Source of the DNA: Lentisphaeria bacterium
Lineage (GTDB): Bacteria > Verrucomicrobiota > Lentisphaeria > Victivallales > Victivallaceae
Length of the DNA stretch: 47,683 nucleotides
Assembly: GCA_017443585.1 (NCBI GenBank)
Contig: JAFSYV010000052.1
Span: 1 to 47,683 of the forward strand
Direction: 5' to 3'
In this document: piece by piece, positions 1 through 8,338 of the stretch
How positions within the stretch are numbered: the first letter of the stretch is position 1
Layout of the letters: each line of letters begins with the position of its first letter
Notes under the pieces: model-generated
The model's database searches: none
What the model was told of the DNA's origin: nothing
The model's input: only the letters and a program-made list of their open reading frames with translations
Translations under genes and position numbers: made by a program

Positions 1-1
1 C

Positions 2-943
2 CTGTTCCACTCTTTCGGCATGAACACCTGCCTCTGGCTTCCCGTCCTCACGGGGGCCCGGGTGGTGATGATCCCCAACGCCCTCGACGCCAAAGCCGCC
101 GGAAAGGTCCTGCGCGAACAGCGGATCACCGTGCTCATGACCACGCCGGGATTTCTCCAGATCTACATGCGCGGATGCCATGCGGAAGATTTCCGCAGCG
201 TCCGCCTGACCGTTGCCGGAGCGGAAAAACTCCGGAGCGACATCGCCGACAAATATTACGAAATGACCGGGCTGGTCATCGCCGAGGGGTTCGGCTGCAC
301 GGAACTTTCGCCCATCGTTTCCATCAACGTGCCCGCTTCGCTGGCGGATCTGGGCGTCAAGGTCGCCAAACGGGGCAGCATCGGCCCTCCGCTGACGGGG
401 GTCTGCGTGAAGATCGTGGACCCGGAGACCTTCGAGCTCCGGCCTGAAAACGAGGACGGGCTCCTCATCGTCAAGGGCGCCATCGTCATGAAAGGCTATC
501 TGAACGATCCCGAAAAGACCGCTCAGGTGATCCGGGACAACTGGTACATAACGGGAGACATCGGCCACATGGACCGCAACGGCTTCATCACGCTGACGGG
601 ACGGATCTCCCGCTTCAGCAAGATCGCCGGTGAAATGGTCCCCCACGAACTGGTGGAGCAGGAGATCAACGACGTCCTCCGGGCCGACCGGCGGGTCATC
701 GCCGTGGGAGGGGCCGCCGACGCCCGCCGGGGCGAGAAACTGCTGGTCTTTTACTGCGACGGCAAGCTGGTCAACCCGGGGGCGTTGGTGAAGCAGCTCC
801 GGGAACGGAAGGTCCCCAATCTGTGGATCCCCCATGCGGACAACTTCATCAAAGTGGACGCTCTGCCCATGCTGGGCAGCGGGAAGCCGGATCTGCATAA
901 ACTGGCGGAACTGTGCCGTCTTCACGACGACCCCGCCGACTGA
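2..943 (+). CDS. Acyl-[ACP]/acyl-CoA synthetase (Aas-like AMP-binding enzyme), 5'-truncated by window edge
   Basis: C-terminal part of an ANL-superfamily adenylating enzyme that activates fatty acids with ATP. The reading frame is open to the window edge, with LFHSFGMN before the first internal Met; this is the core segment conserved in Aas-type acyl-ACP synthetases. Further motifs are GCTELSP (substrate/AMP loop), YITGDIGHMD (the ITGD aspartate contacting ribose) and GRISRFSKIAGEMVPHELVE (hinge and C-terminal lid, very like Aas). The true start lies upstream of the window. A full Aas often carries an N-terminal acyltransferase (PlsC) domain, which cannot be judged here. The gene ends 21 bp before the first amidohydrolase, same strand, so cotranscription is possible. 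Family assignment is strong; the exact acceptor (ACP or CoA) is inferred. Confidence 0.85.
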   Translation: MFHSFGMNTCLWLPVLTGARVVMIPNALDAKAAGKVLREQRITVLMTTPGFLQIYMRGCHAEDFRSVRLTVAGAEKLRSDIADKYYEMTGLVIAEGFGCTELSPIVSINVPASLADLGVKVAKRGSIGPPLTGVCVKIVDPETFELRPENEDGLLIVKGAIVMKGYLNDPEKTAQVIRDNWYITGDIGHMDRNGFITLTGRISRFSKIAGEMVPHELVEQEINDVLRADRRVIAVGGAADARRGEKLLVFYCDGKLVNPGALVKQLRERKVPNLWIPHADNFIKVDALPMLGSGKPDLHKLAELCRLHDDPAD

Positions 944-964
944 ATTTTCGAGGGAGATGAAAAA

Positions 965-1765
965 ATGTTCGACTTCAAGAATCCGGGATACGAGATCATC
1001 GACGCCCACGTCCACCCCTGCGTTCATCACGCCTTCCTGGACATTACCGCGGAAAACGATGAAGCCGTGGACAACAACGCTTTCGTTGCGGTGCTCAGGG
1101 CGGCGGGGATCTCCCGTGCCGCGGGCTCCGTCGGCTGGCGTCTTACGGAAAAGGAACTTACCTGGGAAACGTTGCACGGCTTCAACCTCAAGGCCCTGTC
1201 GGGCCGGGACGGCACCGGCGGTTTTCTGATCCCCGGCATCTGCGTCCACCCCCGCTTTCTCAAAGAGTCGCTGGCGGAGATCGACTACATGTACCATCAT
1301 GAAAACGTCCGCCTCATCGGGGAGCTGGTCTCCTACATGATGGGCGGATACGACTACGCCGCACCTGAAATGGATCCCATCTGGGATCTGGCCGACCAGC
1401 TGGGCATGGTGGTGGATCTGCACCTCAACTCCATCGACGAGCCCCGGCGGATCCTCAAGAAATTCCCCGGCCTGAAGCTGGTCATCGCCCATCCCACCGC
1501 GTCGCCCCAGGAGTACGAGGCCCGTATGCGTCTGGCGGCGAAATATCCCAATGCGGCGCTGGATATTTCCGGCTCCGGCCCCAACGCCTGGGGAATGCTC
1601 CGGAAGGGCATCAAGTGGGCGGGGAAGGAAAAGCTCCTCTTCGGCACCGACTTCCCCATCCGGAACCCCGGCATGTACGTGGCGGGCGTCCTCTTCGAAA
1701 GACTGAGCGACGAGGAAAACGCGGCCATCTTCGCCGGCAACTTCAGACGCCTTATGAGCATGTGA
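965..1765 (+). CDS. Amidohydrolase-family metal-dependent hydrolase (copy 1 of tandem pair)
   Basis: 266-aa TIM-barrel hydrolase of the amidohydrolase-2 type (PF04909-like). Metal-site motifs are visible in order: DAHVHP (HxH) at residues 14-19, DLHLNS and IAHPTASP histidines in the middle, and LFGTDFPIRNP with the terminal aspartate. Substrates of this family range from decarboxylation to lactone hydrolysis; the substrate here is unknown. The start is set by AGGGAG about 10 bp upstream of the ATG. The downstream gene is a close paralogue: the first 18 residues are identical and the C-terminal third is almost so, including at the DNA level, so the pair arose by recent tandem duplication. They differ most in residues 19-60, the region after the HxH, which may alter substrate choice. 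Confidence 0.85.
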   Translation: MFDFKNPGYEIIDAHVHPCVHHAFLDITAENDEAVDNNAFVAVLRAAGISRAAGSVGWRLTEKELTWETLHGFNLKALSGRDGTGGFLIPGICVHPRFLKESLAEIDYMYHHENVRLIGELVSYMMGGYDYAAPEMDPIWDLADQLGMVVDLHLNSIDEPRRILKKFPGLKLVIAHPTASPQEYEARMRLAAKYPNAALDISGSGPNAWGMLRKGIKWAGKEKLLFGTDFPIRNPGMYVAGVLFERLSDEENAAIFAGNFRRLMSM

Positions 1766-1800
1766 TCATTCGATTTTCAACCTGAACAAAGGAGATAAAA

Positions 1801-2598
1801 ATGTTCGACTTCAAGAATCCGGGGTATGAGATCATCGATGCCCACGTCCATCCTTTTTCATGCTACGGCTGTCTGGACACCACGAAACGGGGCGGCGCCA
1901 CTCCCGACGACGACTTCGTGACGGTGCTGAAAGAGGCGGGCATTTCCCATGCGGCGGGCTCCGTCATACGGCGTATCGAAGGAGCCGACATCACCTGGGA
2001 AACCATCCACGGCTTCAACGTCAAGGCTCTGGAAGGCCGGGACCGCTTCGGCGGTTTTCTGATCCCGGGGATCTGCGTCCATCCTCACTTCGTCAAGGAG
2101 TCCCTGGCGGAGATCGACTACATGTACCACAAGGAAAACGTCCGCTTCATCGGCGAGCTGGTGGCCTACATGATGGGGTACAGGAACTATGCCGCTCCCG
2201 AAATGGATCCCGTCTGGGATCTGGCCGACCAGCTGGGCATGGTGGTGAATCTGCACCTCAACTCCATCGACGAACCCCGGAAGATCCTCAAGAAATTCCC
2301 CAACTTGAAGCTGGTCATCGCCCATCCCACGGCGTCGCCGCAGGAGTACGAGGAGCGGATGCGTCTGGTGGCGAAGTATCCCAACGCGGCGCTGGACATT
2401 TCCGGTTCCGGCCCCAACACCTGGGGCATGCTCCGGCGGGGCATCAACTGGGCGGGCAAGGAAAAACTCCTCTTCGGCACCGACTTCCCCATCCGGAATC
2501 CCGGCATGTACGTGGCGGGCGTCCTCTTCGAACGGCTGAGCGACGAGGAAAACACCGCCATTTTCGCCGGCAACTTCAAGCGGCTCATGAATATCTGA
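1801..2598 (+). CDS. Amidohydrolase-family metal-dependent hydrolase (copy 2 of tandem pair)
   Basis: 265-aa paralogue of the preceding gene with the same DAHVHP, NLHLNS, IAHPTASP and LFGTDFPIRNP metal-binding motifs. The central motif reads NLHLNS here and DLHLNS in copy 1. A strong AAAGGAGATAAAA ribosome-binding site sits directly before the ATG. The stop codon is followed after only two bases by the ATG of the AAA-type ATPase, so the two are probably translationally coupled. The reaction is unknown. Divergence from copy 1 is concentrated between residues 19 and 60 while the rest is nearly unchanged, which fits duplication followed by specialisation of the loop facing the active site (inference). 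Confidence 0.85.
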   Translation: MFDFKNPGYEIIDAHVHPFSCYGCLDTTKRGGATPDDDFVTVLKEAGISHAAGSVIRRIEGADITWETIHGFNVKALEGRDRFGGFLIPGICVHPHFVKESLAEIDYMYHKENVRFIGELVAYMMGYRNYAAPEMDPVWDLADQLGMVVNLHLNSIDEPRKILKKFPNLKLVIAHPTASPQEYEERMRLVAKYPNAALDISGSGPNTWGMLRRGINWAGKEKLLFGTDFPIRNPGMYVAGVLFERLSDEENTAIFAGNFKRLMNI

Positions 2599-2600
2599 CC

Positions 2601-3905
2601 ATGATGGAAAAACAGCAGATCTTCCGGCGGGGACAGGCGGCCTTCCGGCTCCTTTTCACTTCGCCCGACAACTCGGGGGGCGTGACCGTCTCCGGCAGCG
2701 GGTTCCTGGAACTGCTCCACGGGCTCATCGAGCTCGAGGGCCGTTCCGGGGTCCCCGGCGGAGCCGTGGCCGCCGACTACTGCAACGTGATATTCCGCCG
2801 TTACGGAGCGGGAGCTTCGGAGGAGCTTCTCTGCGCCCTTTTCGACAGCTTCACCGCCGCCGGGGTCCGGCCCGAAGAGCTGAGGGCGCGGGAGTTCACC
2901 CCCACGGTGGCCTTTCTCATCGACGAGACCTGCGCGTTGCTCCTGCTGCTCCGGCAGATCCGGCTGGACCTGCCCGGTTTCGGTCTGCTGCCCGGAGCGG
3001 AAAGCATTTTCGCCGACCTGGATCTGGTGGACGGCCCCGAAACGCTGGCCGCGGCCATCGCGGGAGCCGACCGCTTTCTCCGGGGGCGGGTCTTCCGCTT
3101 CATCCGGGACCGGTTCATCCCCGCCAAGGCGGACTCCGCCAAACCGGTGGAAAAATTCTTCGGTTTCCCCGGCGTCCGGGCCATCTTTCAGGACCATTTC
3201 CGCAAGTACGCCGAAGGCATTTCCAACATCCCCTTGCTCATCAACAGTCTGCCCGGCTACGGCAAGACCAGCATGACCATCTCCTACGCGCTGGCGGAAC
3301 CCGAGGTGGTGCTGATCCTGCCCGAGCCCGAGGCCCTCGAAGAGGACTGGCACGCCCTCATGGCCCCCCTGACCGCCCGGCGGGACTTGAAGTTCGTGGT
3401 CTTCTTCGACGACATCGACCCCCGGAGTATCAACTGGTACAAGTTCCGCACCCACGTGGGGGGCGCTTTCACCCTGCCCCCCAACGTGAACGTGGCGCTG
3501 TCGGCCAACTACGAATTCCCCCCCAGCATCCTTTCCCGCGGACGGCGGGTGAGTTTCCCGGTCTTCGACGAGGTCCGCTGTCAGGAGATGGTGGAGGATT
3601 TTCTCCGGGATTTCGGTCTGCGGACCATCCCCGGCAATCTGGTCTCCCTCATCGCCGCAGACTACACCGAGGAGTTCGGCCAGCACAAGTTCACGGAGCT
3701 CTCGCCCCGGACCCTCATGCGCTATCTGGAAATCTACCAGAAGAGCACCGTCAAACGGCGGAACATCGTGGAAGTGGCCATGGGGCCCATGATCACCCGG
3801 CCCGACCCGGAGCTCTTTTACGAGTTCAACATCGAGCTCATGCGCTCCCTCTACGGCGAAGACTACATCAAACGGCTGCTCAAGGAGCGGCTCAAGAATC
3901 TTTGA
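2601..3905 (+). CDS. AAA-type P-loop ATPase of uncertain family (DUF815-like)
   Basis: 434-aa protein. Residues 1 to about 200 form an alpha-helical region I do not recognise. An ATPase core follows: PLLINSLPGYGKTSMT is a Walker A loop in which the usual first glycine is replaced, FVVFFDDID is Walker B, and NVALSANYEF occupies the sensor-1 position. The C-terminal part has the helical character of an AAA+ lid. DUF815-type single-domain ATPases have this order, but the match is by eye and weak. Start: ATG at 2601, two bases after the stop of the amidohydrolase; a second ATG follows immediately (2604). The frame is open much further upstream but only as a shadow of the amidohydrolase. The 3' end overlaps the end of convergent dinB by 14 bp. 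Confidence 0.6.
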   Translation: MMEKQQIFRRGQAAFRLLFTSPDNSGGVTVSGSGFLELLHGLIELEGRSGVPGGAVAADYCNVIFRRYGAGASEELLCALFDSFTAAGVRPEELRAREFTPTVAFLIDETCALLLLLRQIRLDLPGFGLLPGAESIFADLDLVDGPETLAAAIAGADRFLRGRVFRFIRDRFIPAKADSAKPVEKFFGFPGVRAIFQDHFRKYAEGISNIPLLINSLPGYGKTSMTISYALAEPEVVLILPEPEALEEDWHALMAPLTARRDLKFVVFFDDIDPRSINWYKFRTHVGGAFTLPPNVNVALSANYEFPPSILSRGRRVSFPVFDEVRCQEMVEDFLRDFGLRTIPGNLVSLIAADYTEEFGQHKFTELSPRTLMRYLEIYQKSTVKRRNIVEVAMGPMITRPDPELFYEFNIELMRSLYGEDYIKRLLKERLKNL

Positions 3906-4947
3906 AGGGCAGCCGGGGCTGTTCCTCGACGGGGGCGGAAAGCGGGCGCAGAGCCCCCAGTCCAACCCCCACCAGCCGGACGGGCCGCACCCCCGCGGCG
4001 GTCTTGCGGAGCAGTTCCACGGCGTAATCGCCGATCTCCGGCCCCTTGGTGAAGGGCAGGTCCTCCCGTGAAACGCTCCTTGTGACGGTCTGGAAGTCGG
4101 CGTACTTGATCTTCAGCGTCACGCTGCACCCGGCAAAGCCCTTCGTGCGGGCCCGCCGGGCCACTTTCCGCGCCAGAGTGCGGACCATGATCCGCAGTTC
4201 CCGGAGGTCGGAACAATCCTCGTCGAGGGTGATTTCCCGGCTGATGGACTTGGGGTCGCTTTCGGTCTCCACGCGCCGGTCGTCGATGCCCCGGACGATC
4301 TTGTAGTAAAAATCCCCCGTCTTGCCGAAAAGGAGCCGCAGCGTTTCCAGATCCAGCTGCCGCAGGTCGGCTCCGGTACGGATGTTCATGCTTTCCAGCC
4401 GCGCGGCGGTGACCTGCCCGATGCCGTGGAACTTCTTGATGGGCAAGGCGTCGAGAAAGGCTTCCGCCTCGGCTTGTTCGATGACCGTGAGCCCGTCGGG
4501 CTTCTCGAAGTCCGAAGCGGTCTTGGCCAGGAACTTGTTCGGCGCCACCCCCGCGGAGCAGGTGAGCCCCGTTTCCGACTTCACTTTGGCGCGGATGTAC
4601 TCCGCCGCCGCCCGGCCCGAATCGAAGTTCAGCTTGTTGGAGCGCAGGTCCAGATAGGCTTCGTCGATGGAAACGGGCTCCACCAGATCGGAAACCTCGT
4701 CGAGAATGGCCCTGACCTGACGGGAAACGCCGACGTATTTGCGGTGATTGGGCCGGATCAGCACCGCCCCCGGACACAGCCGCAGCGCGGTCCGGGTGGC
4801 CATGGCGGAGTGGACCCCGAAACGCCGGGCCTCGTAGGAACAGGTGGCCACCACGCCCCGGTGCTCCGGGGAGCCCCCCACGATGACGGGGAGTCCCCGC
4901 AGATCGGGGCGATCCCGCTGTTCGATGGAAGCGAAAAAGGCGTCCAT
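3892..4947 (-). CDS. dinB: DNA polymerase IV (Y-family translesion polymerase); true start probably upstream at a non-standard codon
   Basis: Y-family polymerase that extends past DNA lesions. From the ATG at 4947 the protein is 351 aa: MDAFFASIEQ, the palm motif SIDEAYLD with the catalytic DE pair, a helix-hairpin-helix (FHGIGQVTAARL) and a little-finger domain, ending in QPRLPFKDS, which resembles a beta-clamp-binding peptide. The in-frame codons just upstream read T-I-L-H-I-D before that Met, exactly the conserved first beta strand, and the D of HID is the first catalytic metal ligand. No ATG, GTG or TTG lies in that stretch; CTG at 4959-4957 would give MHIDMDAFF. The real start is therefore upstream of the coordinate given. 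Overlaps the acyltransferase stop region, suggesting coupled translation. Confidence 0.9.
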   Translation of the reverse strand: MDAFFASIEQRDRPDLRGLPVIVGGSPEHRGVVATCSYEARRFGVHSAMATRTALRLCPGAVLIRPNHRKYVGVSRQVRAILDEVSDLVEPVSIDEAYLDLRSNKLNFDSGRAAAEYIRAKVKSETGLTCSAGVAPNKFLAKTASDFEKPDGLTVIEQAEAEAFLDALPIKKFHGIGQVTAARLESMNIRTGADLRQLDLETLRLLFGKTGDFYYKIVRGIDDRRVETESDPKSISREITLDEDCSDLRELRIMVRTLARKVARRARTKGFAGCSVTLKIKYADFQTVTRSVSREDLPFTKGPEIGDYAVELLRKTAAGVRPVRLVGVGLGALRPLSAPVEEQPRLPFKDS

Positions 4948-4966
4948 GTCGATGTGCAGGATCGTG

Positions 4967-5992
4967 CTACGCGTTTTGGTCTTCTCCTGTTTTCCCCCGT
5001 GCGGCCCGGCTGTAGAAACTCGCCTTGGGCACGACGGCGTAGCCGGGGAAGCGTTTGCGCACCTCCTCCGGGGTATCCTCCGGGATGTACTGGAACCGGT
5101 GGTACATCCAGAGGTACTGTTCGGGATGCTTCCGGATGAACGATTCGGAAATGTCCATGAGCTCCTGGATCACCTCCGCCTGGTTCGCATATTGGTCGTA
5201 GGGCTTGCTCAGATGGCGGTAGCCCCCGACGATCTTCCCCTCGGCGTTCCGGCAGGCGAAGCCGAAGAGGATCTCGCTGGGGATCCCCTTCCGGGCGCAG
5301 TATTCGTGGAGCATGGCGGGGGCGGTGCTGGTGGGCACCGGGAGCCCGAAGAAGTTCACGAAGATGCCCCCGTCGCGGGGCCGGGTGTTCTGGTCGATGA
5401 GGGTGCCGATCCCCCAGCCCGCCTTGAGGGCCGCGACGGCCGCCCGGATGGCGCCCTTGGCGAAGATGATCTTGAGTCCGGGGGTGTTTTCCCGGTTGCC
5501 GCTGTTGAGCAGACGGTCCAGATAGGGATTCCGCACGGGCCGGGCGATGGCGGCGATCTTCACCCCGCCGTAGAAGGGGGACATGAGCCCCGAAGCCTCC
5601 CAGCTGCCGAAGTGGGGCGTCACGTAGATGATCCGGGTGCCCGTCTCCCGGTAGAACTTCAATCCCTCCACGGCCCCTTCCTCGGGGACGCAGCAGCGGT
5701 CGATGCGCTTCCTGTTGCCGTTCATCCAGATGTATTCGGTCAAATTCCACAGCAGAAAATCGCAGCACGCACGGGAAATGCGCCTCACCTCCTTTTCCGG
5801 CAGTTCCGGCAAGGCGGCGCGGATGTTGGCGCGGATCAGGCGCCGGACGGGGGGGAGCAGATGCATCGCCCCGCCCACCAGCCAGGCCATGCCCCGCATG
5901 ACGGGCCAGGGCATGACCCGGACGAAGCAATAGGGGATGTAGATGGCGATGAACTCCGCGCACCAGCGTATCTGTTTGAAAAATTTTTTCAT
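4967..5992 (-). CDS. Lysophospholipid acyltransferase family protein, LpxL/HtrB-type lipid A acyltransferase
   Basis: 341-aa inner-membrane acyltransferase of the LpxL/LpxM family, which adds a secondary acyl chain to lipid A. An N-terminal hydrophobic anchor (residues 12-45) is followed by the catalytic HX4E motif in VTPHFGSWE (H127, E132) and by IDQNTRPRDGGIFVNFFG, matching the conserved DQ/FFG block of this family. The length fits (about 300-340 aa). The start ATG lies three bases after the TGA of the GH78-like gene, and the 3' end touches dinB, so it belongs to the leftward run that also encodes the GT-C glycosyltransferase. This context fits envelope glycolipid synthesis, although the exact acceptor is inferred. 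Confidence 0.85.
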   Translation of the reverse strand: MKKFFKQIRWCAEFIAIYIPYCFVRVMPWPVMRGMAWLVGGAMHLLPPVRRLIRANIRAALPELPEKEVRRISRACCDFLLWNLTEYIWMNGNRKRIDRCCVPEEGAVEGLKFYRETGTRIIYVTPHFGSWEASGLMSPFYGGVKIAAIARPVRNPYLDRLLNSGNRENTPGLKIIFAKGAIRAAVAALKAGWGIGTLIDQNTRPRDGGIFVNFFGLPVPTSTAPAMLHEYCARKGIPSEILFGFACRNAEGKIVGGYRHLSKPYDQYANQAEVIQELMDISESFIRKHPEQYLWMYHRFQYIPEDTPEEVRKRFPGYAVVPKASFYSRAARGKTGEDQNA

Positions 5993-5995
5993 CGG

Positions 5996-7126
5996 TCAGT
6001 AATGTCTGATTTTCAAGGTGGATCTTCCCGGCCCGTAAACCTTTCCCCGAACCAACGCCCCGGTCCCCTCGGGGACGGTGAACTCGAGAACGAAGTCCTC
6101 GCCTTCCCGGCGCCACTCCGACGTCACGGGGCCGAAAACGGAATCGTACCGGGCCCGGGCATACTGCAGGAACCTTCCGAAACGGGGAGCGATCTCGAAC
6201 CGCCGGGCCCCGAAGTCGGGCCGGATCCCGCACACCGTTTCGAAGAGCCAGCAAGTGGCCGCGCTCCAGGTGACGCAGGGACTCTCCGTCTGCCGGATCA
6301 CCGGATAAAGCCACGAGGGCCGGGAACTTTGCAGAATCAGCTGCCAGGCGGTGTCCAGCGCTTCCACCTCGGTCAGCACGGGGAGCAGATACGCCGTGCC
6401 GACAAGTCCGGTCGAAAAGTGCATGGCGCGCTTCTTTTCGATGTCCTTGAGGAGCGACTCCACCACCAGCACCCACAGGTCCCAGTTTTCCGGGGTGAGG
6501 CCGAAGCGCAGCGCCAGCACGGCGGCGGTCTGGGAAGACTCGGCGAAACGGCCGTCTCCGGTATAGAACTCCTTGAGAAAGGCCGCTTTTTTCCCGGCAT
6601 AGCGGGCGCTCCGCTCGCAGGCGATGCGTTCTTCGCCCAATGCGCGGGCCAGGTCGGCGCAGAGCCGATCCATACCGGCCGAAAAGGCTCGGGCGACGAG
6701 TTCTTCCGGCGCGGGGTCCTCCGCGAAACGGTCGGCGATCTCCTTTTCGGCGGTCTCCAGATGGGCCGCCGCCGCGGGAAGATACTGCCGGACCGCTTCG
6801 GTCTCGCCGTATTTGCAGTAGAGCTGGTCCAGGACGACGACGCCTGCGTAACTTTCGGCCAGGCCGCCACCGGCGAGTTCCCGCAGAAAGAGCGGTCGCA
6901 GGTCCAGAGCGAAACCGGCCGCCTCAGAGAGCAGCAGCAGCGTTGCCCGGTCGGGAGGCGTCGGGCCGGAAAAGATCCTTTCCTGCTCCCGGATCATGCG
7001 TTCGGCGAGGATATTCAGCAGATGGTTCGAACAGCTGAATTCCCCCGTTCTCCGGAGCGGCGGCGAAGGGGGGGCCGCATCCCCTTTCGCTTCCGGCAAA
7101 GCGGAAGCCGTCGAGTCTCTATCCAT
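5996..7126 (-). CDS. GH78-like protein lacking catalytic residues (six-hairpin barrel plus C-terminal beta domain)
   Basis: 376-aa protein resembling only the catalytic barrel and C-terminal domain of GH78 alpha-L-rhamnosidases. By-eye alignment to the intact GH78 in this window (10821-13409): ALRFGLTPEN matches ALHFQLLPES, FSTGLVGTAYL matches LDTGFVGTSCL, and LQSSRPSWLYPV matches LQRAFPSWLFSV. At the position of the acid motif DCPQRDERLGWTGD this protein has PTPPDRATLLLLSEAA, and the WERW glutamate segment is deleted (PCVTWSAATCW). Both catalytic acid sites are therefore absent. The three N-terminal beta-sandwich domains are missing too, and no signal peptide is evident. The frame is intact, so it is expressed or only recently decaying. 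Sits between a GT-C gene and an LpxL-type gene. Function unknown. Confidence 0.7.
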   Translation of the reverse strand: MDRDSTASALPEAKGDAAPPSPPLRRTGEFSCSNHLLNILAERMIREQERIFSGPTPPDRATLLLLSEAAGFALDLRPLFLRELAGGGLAESYAGVVVLDQLYCKYGETEAVRQYLPAAAAHLETAEKEIADRFAEDPAPEELVARAFSAGMDRLCADLARALGEERIACERSARYAGKKAAFLKEFYTGDGRFAESSQTAAVLALRFGLTPENWDLWVLVVESLLKDIEKKRAMHFSTGLVGTAYLLPVLTEVEALDTAWQLILQSSRPSWLYPVIRQTESPCVTWSAATCWLFETVCGIRPDFGARRFEIAPRFGRFLQYARARYDSVFGPVTSEWRREGEDFVLEFTVPEGTGALVRGKVYGPGRSTLKIRHY

Positions 7127-7207
7127 AAAGAATTCCCTGTTCTGCTTTCTGTTCCCGGCGAAGCCTCATATCTCGGGCGAAAACTCCCGGCTTCAGCCGT
7201 TTCCCGG

Positions 7208-8338
7208 TCATTCCGCGCGGGTCAGCCGGAACTGCTCCAGTCTGACCGTCATCCCCAGCCCGTCGAGGCAAATGGCAAAGGGCCCCGGGGGAGTGCGGAA
7301 CGTGACGACGCCGCGGTAAATCCCCTTCTCCTTCACCGGACAGCGCAGCTGCAGAGTCGGGACTTCCCCGTTCCCCTGCCGCCGGACGGTCCGGACCTCC
7401 ACCGCGGCCGCCTTGCCCGAAACAGCCTCCGCGCTGACCACGAAGGTGAAGCGGAATCCGCCGCCGCCCGGCACCGGCCGGGATCTGAAGGCCGCAGCGG
7501 ACCGGCTCGGGCCGAAAGCGCCGGGCCCCAGCAGATCGTCCGGCGACGCCGGAGGAGCCGGAGAAACGGCCGCGATCCGGGAAAAACTCAGCGGATTTTC
7601 GTAGAAATAGATGTCGAGATTCTTGCGCTTCGACTGACGGTAGCGTTTCGCCCGGACCCGCGAGAGTTTCGCCCCCGGCCGGAGTTCATCCTTCCGGGGT
7701 TTGAGCCCCTTCAGGTGCCGTTCCGTCACGACCAGCAGAAAATGCCCGTCGGGATCGGTGATGCCGTTCAGCCCCTGGGCGAAGAACTCCCGCTGATTGT
7801 CCTCCAGCGGGATGCAGGGAACTTGCGTGTGATAGGTAAACCGCTCCGTGTCATTGTGTTTGACCAGGACCCGGAGGTCCGGATACAGCTTCCGGTAGTC
7901 GGAAACGGTCCTGCATATCGTCGTGAACGCGCGGGATTGGATGTTGAGCTTGTAGTGGGCGATGACCAGCGCTCCCCCCGTACACCCGATGAGACACCCC
8001 AGCGCGATGACCCTCCCGAACCAGCTGGGCAGACACCGGAAATACCGGCACAGCAGCCGCCACCAGGCTTCCCCCCGGCGGCAGCCGAAGGCGGTGGCGA
8101 TGACCATCGGAAAGATCATGATCGAGGCATAGCGGATCGAAATGATCCCCTTGGCACAGCGCCACAGCCCCATGAAGAGAAAGGCCGCCCAGAGGATGAC
8201 GAAGAGCTTTCCCCGATGGTGGCGCTTCGCGAGCATGAACACCGTGGACACCAGCGCTCCGATGGCGAAGACCAGGCAGACCCCGTTGGGGATCTGCTGG
8301 AAGAAGGTCTGGAAAAACTTGTGGAAGAAAGCGCCCAT
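7208..8338 (-). CDS. C-terminal half of a GT-C (GT39-like) glycosyltransferase
   Basis: 376-aa product starting MGAFFHKFFQ. Residues 15-140 contain several membrane helices, including ISIRYASIMIFPMVI, the RYA-type segment found late in GT39/PMT_2 polytopic glycosyltransferases. The remaining roughly 230 residues are a soluble, presumably periplasmic domain. The ATG overlaps the stop of the upstream gene as TAATG. Together the two products give about 632 aa, the size of a single GT-C enzyme, and neither half would be complete alone. Either they are coupled subunits or one base has been lost at the junction: TAN-ATG would restore one frame. The downstream GH78-like gene follows after 81 bp. Confidence 0.65.
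   Translation of the reverse strand: MGAFFHKFFQTFFQQIPNGVCLVFAIGALVSTVFMLAKRHHRGKLFVILWAAFLFMGLWRCAKGIISIRYASIMIFPMVIATAFGCRRGEAWWRLLCRYFRCLPSWFGRVIALGCLIGCTGGALVIAHYKLNIQSRAFTTICRTVSDYRKLYPDLRVLVKHNDTERFTYHTQVPCIPLEDNQREFFAQGLNGITDPDGHFLLVVTERHLKGLKPRKDELRPGAKLSRVRAKRYRQSKRKNLDIYFYENPLSFSRIAAVSPAPPASPDDLLGPGAFGPSRSAAAFRSRPVPGGGGFRFTFVVSAEAVSGKAAAVEVRTVRRQGNGEVPTLQLRCPVKEKGIYRGVVTFRTPPGPFAICLDGLGMTVRLEQFRLTRAE

Noticed and set aside
2187..3965. A 592-codon open frame on the - strand
   Set aside because: Antisense to the amidohydrolase and ATPase genes, which have clear motifs and starts.
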